Source: Candidatus Melainabacteria bacterium
Lineage (GTDB): Bacteria; Cyanobacteriota; Vampirovibrionia; Vampirovibrionales; JAJTHC01
DNA length: 32,594 nucleotides
Direction of reading: 5' to 3'
NCBI GenBank assembly: GCA_026389055.1
Contig: JAPLIO010000165.1
Coordinates: 1-32,594 of the forward strand
The notes below the pieces were generated by a model. It made no database searches. It had not been told where the DNA came from and saw nothing but the letters and a program-made list of their open reading frames with translations. Below, piece after piece: positions 27,250-32,594 of this stretch. The first letter of the stretch is position 1. Each line of letters opens with the position of its first letter. Position numbers and translations under genes: made by a program.

Positions 27250-28014
27250 ATGATTAAAGTATTATTTACAAACACCGCTATTAAACAACTAACCAAAATA
27301 CCGCCACTCATTGCCAAAAAAGCGTTGGCTTGGGCAGCAGAGGTAGAGAACAAGGGGCTACTGGCTTCAAGGCTTATTAAAGGAAAGCATGACGAACCCT
27401 TGAAAGGCAAACGCCAAGGACAACGCTCCGTAAGACTAAATAAACAATGGCGATTGATTTATAGCGAAATAACGCTTGAAATAATTAGACCTGTTACATG
27501 GCTCGATAGGTGGGTGCAGATTCTAGGAATGAGGAACGGAGAACCGCAGGTGTACACTTTAGTACATGAGGATTCGAGTACCGCAAATGACAACGAAGAT
27601 GCCCCAGATATCGAGTCATGTAACAGGTCTAGTGAAATACAGGAGATTATCCCCATGATTATAGAACCCGCTAAATTAGATAGCCTCATGGAACAATACC
27701 CTGAAGGCGTACCCGCTGAAGCATTATTTGAGGCGATTGGTTATCAACACCAAGAAGCTTCTTTGGGTAGTATGATGAGGGAATGGCGACAATGTGAGGG
27801 CTGGACTTTAACTGAAACGGCTCAAAAGCTGGGTATTTCGAAGCAATTTTTATCGGAATATGAACGAGGTCATAAATTACCCTCTATCAAAAAAGTAATT
27901 GAAATAGCCACAACCTTTGAAGTAGACCCTGCTTCTTGGCTGAAATTTCGGCTACAAGATGAATTACGCATGAATGGGTATGATGGCACGTTGGATATTT
28001 TTAAAATCGCCTAA
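27250..28014 (+). CDS. HigB-like toxin with MITE-encoded insertion, reading through in frame into a HigA-like HTH antitoxin (fusion ORF; the track start at 27199 overlaps the promoter)
   Basis: HigB/RelE core HDEPLKGKRQGQRSVRLNKQWRLIYSE, then 48 residues from the 146-bp repeat, then antitoxin from internal ATG 27655 (SD AGGAG at 27641) with HTH WTLTETAQKLGISKQFLSEYERGHKLPSIKKVIEIA. Confidence 0.8.
   Translation: MIKVLFTNTAIKQLTKIPPLIAKKALAWAAEVENKGLLASRLIKGKHDEPLKGKRQGQRSVRLNKQWRLIYSEITLEIIRPVTWLDRWVQILGMRNGEPQVYTLVHEDSSTANDNEDAPDIESCNRSSEIQEIIPMIIEPAKLDSLMEQYPEGVPAEALFEAIGYQHQEASLGSMMREWRQCEGWTLTETAQKLGISKQFLSEYERGHKLPSIKKVIEIATTFEVDPASWLKFRLQDELRMNGYDGTLDIFKIA
27486..27631. repeat. 146-bp TA-ended MITE-like repeat, subfamily A, inserted in the toxin coding region
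   Basis: TAGACCTGTTACATGGCTCGATA ... TATCGAGTCATGTAACAGGTCTA, terminal repeats with one mismatch over 23 bp. Confidence 0.88.
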
Positions 28015-28100
28015 AAACCCCTTGCACACACGCCGTGTTTCACTTACTGTATTAAAGAGACATTAGGGTTGCTTTGCCTTCTTTTATTAGAAGCACTGCA

Positions 28101-28130
28101 CTATTAACCCACCAGCCAGTCGGTTAATAG
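28101..28130 (+). promoter_or_regulatory. Candidate hairpin in the rplS 5' leader
   Basis: CTATTAACC-(12 nt)-GGTTAATAG perfect 9-bp inverted repeat in the ~220-nt region upstream of rplS. Confidence 0.4.
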
Positions 28131-28234
28131 ACCACTATTATTATTTTGACCGTGCGCTACTGGAACTGCCCTGCCCTGTATCACGCTCCGCTTTTACTTT
28201 GTAAAAGTGTCAATTCAGAAAAGAGATACCCCTC

Positions 28235-28654
28235 ATGATGAGTCATCATCCGTTAATTGAAGAAATTAACCAAGAATTCCTAAAAACAGACCGCCCCAGC
28301 ATTTTCCCTGGCGATTCTGTGCGTGTAAACGTATTGATTCGTGAAGGCAGCAAAGAGCGGGTTCAAGCCTTTGAAGGCGTGGTTTTGGCTAAACGTGGCG
28401 GTGGTATTAACACCACGTTTGTTGTGCGGAAAGTATTCCAAGGCGTTAGCGTAGAACGCTCGTTCTTCTTGCATTCACCTAAAGTGGAAAGCATCAAAAT
28501 TATTCGCCGTGGTAAAGTGCGTCGTGCAAAACTTTACTTCTTGCGTGAACGGATTGGTAAATCTGCCCGTATTCGTGAAAAAACCACGGGTTACGCAACC
28601 ATCAATAAATTTGGCAACATTTTGTTGGCGAACCCTACTACGCCTAAAAAGTAG
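28235..28654 (+). CDS. rplS: 50S ribosomal protein L19
   Basis: FPGDSVRVNVLIREGSKERVQAFEGVVLAKRGGGINTTFVVRKVFQGVSVERSFFLHSPKVESIKIIRRGKVRRAKLYFLRERIGKSARI. Confidence 0.98.
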   Translation: MMSHHPLIEEINQEFLKTDRPSIFPGDSVRVNVLIREGSKERVQAFEGVVLAKRGGGINTTFVVRKVFQGVSVERSFFLHSPKVESIKIIRRGKVRRAKLYFLRERIGKSARIREKTTGYATINKFGNILLANPTTPKK

Positions 28655-28663
28655 ACTTCTTTT

Positions 28664-28810
28664 TAAGAAAGCTCTGCAAAAGTCTCCATAAGGCGTGCTA
28701 ACTTCGTTATTGTGGTACTCATTTCGGTTATTTACTATTTGTAAACGCCCTTATTGCGTTCCTCATGCCTCGTTATCCCATCCTTCTGAAACCTTTTGCA
28801 AAACTTTCTA
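28664..28810. repeat. ~146-bp imperfect palindromic (MITE-like) repeat, subfamily B
   Basis: TAAGAAAGCTCTGCAAAAGTCTCCATAAGG versus revcomp TTAGAAAGTTTTGCAAAAGGTTTCAGAAGG; shares GGCGTGCTA and GGTACTC....GGTTA motifs with the 18098 copy. Confidence 0.75.
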
Positions 28811-28890
28811 AACCCATTAAAAGTGCGGGTGGATTATTCAATCTCTTCCCGCACTTTTTTTCACTCCCGAAAAAGGGGCTTTTCTTTACA

Positions 28891-29793
28891 ATGATGATGA
28901 TGACACAACAATTGAGCGAAACCAAAACCCACGCCTCGCATAGCGTACAGTGGTACCCAGGGCATATCGCCAAGTGGGACAAACAACTGCTCGAAGCCCT
29001 CAAAAAAGTCGATGTAGTCATTGAGGTGCTAGACGCCCGCCTACCGCTGCTTAGCAGACATCCCGAACTCAATTTACGCCTAGACCGCAAACCCATTATT
29101 ACCGTCCTCAACAAATCCGAATTAGCAGACCCTGAAGCCACAGAAGCGTGGCAACAGTGGTTCAAACGCTTTGGCTGCGGACCTACCGTGCTGTTTGACG
29201 CCCACCACGGAGCGAAATATCGCAATAAATTGATTCAAGCTATTGCCAGTGCAGGAGCGGAAGCCGTGGAAAAATGGCAAGCTAAGGGGCTAAAAGCCCG
29301 CCCCGTGCGAGTGATGGTTGTCGGCATGCCCAACGTGGGTAAATCTAGCATTATTAACTGTTTGGTCGGGCTGAAAAAGGTCAAAACGGGGCATAAAGCT
29401 GGCGTAACCCGCACCTCCCAATGGATTCGGATTCATCCGCAAGTCGATTTACTCGATAGCCCGGGCATCATCCCCCCCAAGCTGGAAAGCGATGAACAGG
29501 GGCATTGGCTGGCACTGGTTAGCTCCATTGGCGAAGCGGCGTTTGATGAAGAACGCGTCGGTTTATTCATTTTGCAAGCACTCCAACAACGGTATCAAGC
29601 CTTGCTACAAGCCCATTTCGGCTTCACGACTGAAAGCCTCAACACCCCATGGACGCTGGAACAAATTGGCGTGCAAAAATGCCTGCTAAAACACGGCGGT
29701 GTGCCAGATGCTAAACGGGCAGCCCAAGTGCTTTTGCGGGATGTTCGGCAAGGCAAAATAGGACGGCTCACCTTTGAAGCACCCCCTGCCTAA
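28891..29793 (+). CDS. rbgA: Ribosome biogenesis GTPase A (circularly permuted GTPase); ORF track start 28765 lies in the repeat
   Basis: VQWYPGHIAKWDKQLLEALKKVDVVIEVLDARLPLLSRHPEL, TVLNKSELAD (G4) before GMPNVGKSSIINCL (G1) and DSPGIIPP (G3). Confidence 0.94.
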   Translation: MMMMTQQLSETKTHASHSVQWYPGHIAKWDKQLLEALKKVDVVIEVLDARLPLLSRHPELNLRLDRKPIITVLNKSELADPEATEAWQQWFKRFGCGPTVLFDAHHGAKYRNKLIQAIASAGAEAVEKWQAKGLKARPVRVMVVGMPNVGKSSIINCLVGLKKVKTGHKAGVTRTSQWIRIHPQVDLLDSPGIIPPKLESDEQGHWLALVSSIGEAAFDEERVGLFILQALQQRYQALLQAHFGFTTESLNTPWTLEQIGVQKCLLKHGGVPDAKRAAQVLLRDVRQGKIGRLTFEAPPA

Positions 29794-30433
29794 CCACCCC
29801 CTGTTTGAATTCGACGAAGCCCACTGCCCACAAGGCTTGTGCCTGTTTGGGGTAGATGAAGTGGGGCGGGGTAGCCTAATGGGACCCGTAACGGCAGGGG
29901 CTTTTTCGTGGAAGTGCCTTGAACAAGCCACACCTGAAGACCTACATCTGCTGGGCTTTTTGAACGATTCTAAAAAACTTTCGCCCGCCAAACGAGCCGC
30001 CTTAGTGCCTGTTTTGCACCGTTTGGGGTGGTGGGGTATTGGCGAAGCGAGTATCGAAGAAATTGCGGCGTTAAACATTCAGCAGGCTTCTTTTTTGGCG
30101 GGTTGGCGAGCTATACAAGCACTGGAAACCCAACAGGGGCGGGCTATTTCGCCTAGCACTCATTTTTTGTTGATGGATGGTCGGTTGAAATTGCCGCAGT
30201 ACCCCCTAAACGCCCAATTGGCGGTGGTTGGGGGCGATGCTCAATCTGCGGTGGTGGCGGGGGCTTCTATTTTAGCGAAAGAATACAGGGATGCTTGGGT
30301 AAAGCAGGTGGCACAGGGCTTTTCGGGGTATGGGTGGGAACGCAATATGGGTTATGCCACGGCGGCACATCGGCTAGCCATTCAGCAATTGGGCGTTACC
30401 CCCCTCCACCGCCCCAGCTATAAACTGGGGTAA
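29774..30433 (+). CDS. rnhB: Ribonuclease HII
   Basis: LFGVDEVGRGSLMGPVTAGAF, LNDSKKLSPAKR, ASILAKEYRDAWV, MGYATAAHRLAIQQLGVTPLHRPSY. Confidence 0.95.
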   Translation: MKHPLPNHPLFEFDEAHCPQGLCLFGVDEVGRGSLMGPVTAGAFSWKCLEQATPEDLHLLGFLNDSKKLSPAKRAALVPVLHRLGWWGIGEASIEEIAALNIQQASFLAGWRAIQALETQQGRAISPSTHFLLMDGRLKLPQYPLNAQLAVVGGDAQSAVVAGASILAKEYRDAWVKQVAQGFSGYGWERNMGYATAAHRLAIQQLGVTPLHRPSYKLG

Positions 30434-30446
30434 ATCCCGTTTCTAA

Positions 30447-30770
30447 TTAAACCCATTGTAGCGGAATGCCTGCTTTTTTCAGCTGTTCGTTCACTACCGC
30501 TTGCACCCAAACTTCCGCAATGCCCCCCAAGGTTAACGCTATTTGATGTGCCAATTTTAAAGTAGGCAACCGCCTGCCTGCTTCATAATCGCAAATGCGT
30601 TGTTTTACTGTACCCAATTGTTGGGCAATTGCTTCTTGGGTTAGGTTGTGTTCCGTGCGATACGCTTCCAACAACGCCCCAAACGTTAGTGCTGGCAAGC
30701 CTAGTTGTTGAAATAATTGCTGGCTACCCGTTGAAGCAGTCGATGGAGTTAAGGCATTTTTAGTAGGCAT
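30447..30770 (-). CDS. HigA-like HTH (XRE) antitoxin, locus 2
   Basis: HTH YRTEHNLTQEAIAQQLGTVKQRICDYEAGRRLPTLKLAHQIAL; start nested in the end of the toxin gene (CATGCCTACTAA). Confidence 0.83.
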   Translation of the reverse strand: MPTKNALTPSTASTGSQQLFQQLGLPALTFGALLEAYRTEHNLTQEAIAQQLGTVKQRICDYEAGRRLPTLKLAHQIALTLGGIAEVWVQAVVNEQLKKAGIPLQWV

Positions 30771-31026
30771 GAGGGGTTAATTCCTCCAATTCTATGAGGG
30801 TTTTGCTGTGTTCACAATAAATAAGACGCCATTGTTGATTGAGCCGAACGCTTCGTTGCCCGAGGCGTTTGCCTTTCAGCGGTTCATCGTGAAAACTAGG
30901 GCGTTTTCGGGTTTCGGCAAGCCCCAATAATTCCACTGCTGTAGCCCATTCTTGAAATTTGGTAACAACCTGCTTGGGTGCTTTGGTAATATCTTTTTTA
31001 AATTGCTTGGTTGTTAAAAAATCCAA
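30760..31026 (-). CDS. HigB/RelE-like toxin, locus 2 (TTG start)
   Basis: HDEPLKGKRLGQRSVRLNQQWRLIYCE...LTPHAY; start codon TTG preceded by AGGAGG. Confidence 0.83.
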   Translation of the reverse strand: MDFLTTKQFKKDITKAPKQVVTKFQEWATAVELLGLAETRKRPSFHDEPLKGKRLGQRSVRLNQQWRLIYCEHSKTLIELEELTPHAY

Positions 31027-31047
31027 AATACGCCTCCTAATACTTAC

Positions 31048-31076
31048 AGTTTAACCATTTTATGGTTACTTGTCAA
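31048..31076 (-). promoter_or_regulatory. Promoter and candidate autoregulatory operator of higBA-like locus 2
   Basis: Minus strand TTGACA-17 nt-TAAACT with perfect palindrome TAACCATTTTATGGTTA (31052-31068) between -35 and -10. Confidence 0.72.
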
Positions 31077-31205
31077 CCCTAATAAACAAGAATAGGCTCT
31101 TCATCGTAAAGTTGTTCAGCTACTTTTTTCGCCTTTTGTAAAAGTTGTCAGCTTTTTAAGCTTATGATAGTATGTATAAATTAGTACCTTAATAAGGAAT
31201 AGATA

Positions 31206-31631
31206 ATGACAACATTAGATTTTTCGGAATTTTCAGATTCTGCCAAATTATATTATGGGCAATTGTGTAATTCAAAAAAGAAAAACTTCCTTCCTGCAGT
31301 GCTATTATGGTTTTTTACTGGTGGTTTGGGGTTACATCTCATTTACATTAATAATTACAACCTGACTTCTTGCTGGGTTATATTTACAGTGATTTGCGTT
31401 TTTTTCCCACCTCTTTTTATTCTATGGGGGATCTTATTGTTCCTTCAAGTCTTTTTCTTATTTAGCTGGATTGAAGATAGAAATATAGCTATAAGTAAAG
31501 AATGTTATCAAGATACCGTTGTTATGTTTTCAATTCAACCTAGCCCAAACCTACTGAATGTGAAACCTGATGACCCACAACCTGAAGGCTTTTACAGCAC
31601 TTTAAACATACCATGGGATAGCCCTCTATAG
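31206..31631 (+). CDS. Small membrane protein with TM2-like hydrophobic segments
   Basis: KKKNFLPAVLLWFFTGGLGLHLIYINNYNLTSCWVIFTVICVFFPPLFILWGILLFLQ resembles the TM2 pattern GGLGLH..Y. Confidence 0.55.
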   Translation: MTTLDFSEFSDSAKLYYGQLCNSKKKNFLPAVLLWFFTGGLGLHLIYINNYNLTSCWVIFTVICVFFPPLFILWGILLFLQVFFLFSWIEDRNIAISKECYQDTVVMFSIQPSPNLLNVKPDDPQPEGFYSTLNIPWDSPL

Positions 31632-31689
31632 TATGTTTTAGCCTTTTGGACGGTAATCCACCAGAAGCTTCTACCACGCCATTATTTTT

Positions 31690-31755
31690 GTAGGGGTGCG
31701 ATTTATCGCATCCGTTTCAGGATTGTGGGGCAGACGTGATAAATCACGCCCCTAC
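31690..31755. repeat. 66-bp nested palindrome, copy 2 (inverted relative to 26085)
   Basis: GTAGGGGTGCGATTTATCGCATC...GACGTGATAAATCACGCCCCTAC. Confidence 0.85.
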
Positions 31756-31912
31756 AGGTTCAAAAATTTTTTAAACTACTATAAATAGCTTCCCACCAGT
31801 AGGAACGACCATCGCATTTGCCCTGCAGCTGCCGATGCGTTCCGTCCACCAGCGGGGCAAAAAGAACATCCCGCCGTCAATGCCCGTAGTGGCATAGGCG
31901 GGTGGCTTTTTG

Positions 31913-31993
31913 GGGGGATTTTAGGGGGTACCCCCCTGAATTTGTGGGGGGTGTCGGGGGGCTGTCAAACGACAGTCCCCTGACGAACCAACC
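31913..31993 (+). repeat. Diverged partial copy of the structured repeat's 3' hairpin module
   Basis: AGGGGGTACCCCCCTGAATTTGTGGGGGGTGTCGGGGGGCTGTCAAACGACAGTCCCC matches the order hairpin / (T)AATTTTG-G6-TGT / hairpin of copies 1 and 2. Confidence 0.55.
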
Positions 31994-32043
31994 AGCTAAA
32001 GCAAGAAACGACAATCGATTATAGAACACGACATTTATTAACC

Positions 32044-32520
32044 CTACCCATTATCTCTTAATTGCCGAAGGGCGTCCCACGGTGCGTGTATTTTTAGCCA
32101 GCGGGCTAGGTCTTCGGGTACTCTCATCCGCACGGTAGGGTCTTTTTTCGGTCTGCCTGCACGAGGTCTGCACCCCCCACGCTTGGTATGAAATTCGCTG
32201 TAATGGCAGTTATTTTTCAAATTGGCTTGTATGCCCACTGCCAACAGTTGCTTGTAATGCTCAAGGGCATCTTCGGCGGTTCGCCCAATGCCTATTTTCC
32301 TAAAACGGTAATGAGTATAAATAAAACTAAGCGACCGCTCATCCCACCACGGTTTTAAATCGCCCACTTGTTTAAGTGTTTTCTCAAGAAAAATTTTCAC
32401 AGTGTCGGAAACATCATCCCAATTGAAAAGGGTTAGGTCAGGAAATCGTCTAAACATAGTTGGTAAAAATCCTTTCGTTAGGTAGTGGATTGGGGGGTTG
32501 ATAGTTGTCCCAGTAATCAT
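32044..32520 (-). CDS. Hypothetical protein with basic CRPRAGRPKKD motif
   Basis: 158-aa ORF, C-terminal KRGGCRPRAGRPKKDPTVRMRVPEDLARWLKIH resembles GARPGAGRP-type DNA-associated accessory proteins; actual start may be MFRRFPD. Confidence 0.5.
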   Translation of the reverse strand: MITGTTINPPIHYLTKGFLPTMFRRFPDLTLFNWDDVSDTVKIFLEKTLKQVGDLKPWWDERSLSFIYTHYRFRKIGIGRTAEDALEHYKQLLAVGIQANLKNNCHYSEFHTKRGGCRPRAGRPKKDPTVRMRVPEDLARWLKIHAPWDALRQLRDNG

Positions 32521-32594
32521 CTATATGCAGAATAAAAGGTTCGGGTCAAATAAACATGAATATGAGCCCAATAATCTAATTTCTTTGTCGATGC

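Noticed and set aside
28765-28890. N-terminal extension of RbgA (MPRYPILLKPFAKLSKPIKSAG...)
   Set aside because: Encoded by the 28664-28810 palindromic repeat and spacer; the conserved protein starts at the ATG run at 28891.
1-32594. CRISPR array, tRNA or rRNA genes
   Set aside because: No regularly spaced identical direct repeats and no recognisable tRNA/rRNA sequence seen by eye; a tool scan would be needed for certainty.

Overview
This is a bacterial chromosomal segment of moderate GC. The housekeeping gene content, the RpaA/RpaB-like regulator and the general protein style are compatible with a Cyanobacteria/Vampirovibrionia-type lineage, but that placement is a low-confidence inference. 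Core genes: frr-cdsA-rnc; an OmpR-type response regulator; ispG; rsmA-ispE; murG-ftsW-murD; an inositol-monophosphatase family gene; an SPFH protein; rplS-rbgA-rnhB. Accessory content: an NgoPII/HaeIII-like (predicted GGCC) restriction-modification pair, two HigBA-like toxin-antitoxin loci, an orphan peptide-binding lipoprotein, an ABC exporter split by an apparent frameshift, a CDF transporter fused to CBS-CorC domains, and a regulator made of four GntR-type winged helices. The most notable unexplained structure is in the repeats: (i) a ~210-220 bp repeat whose two main copies fold as a three-way junction with compensatory changes in several stems, plus a diverged partial third copy; (ii) a family of ~146-bp TA-ended imperfect palindromes (4 copies), one inserted in frame inside a HigB-like toxin gene that now reads through into its antitoxin, and another supplying the 3' end of murG; (iii) two inverted 66-bp nested palindromes. 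By hand count the window is strongly depleted in GATC (6 sites) and sparse in GGCC (about 19). No tRNA, rRNA or CRISPR array was recognised.
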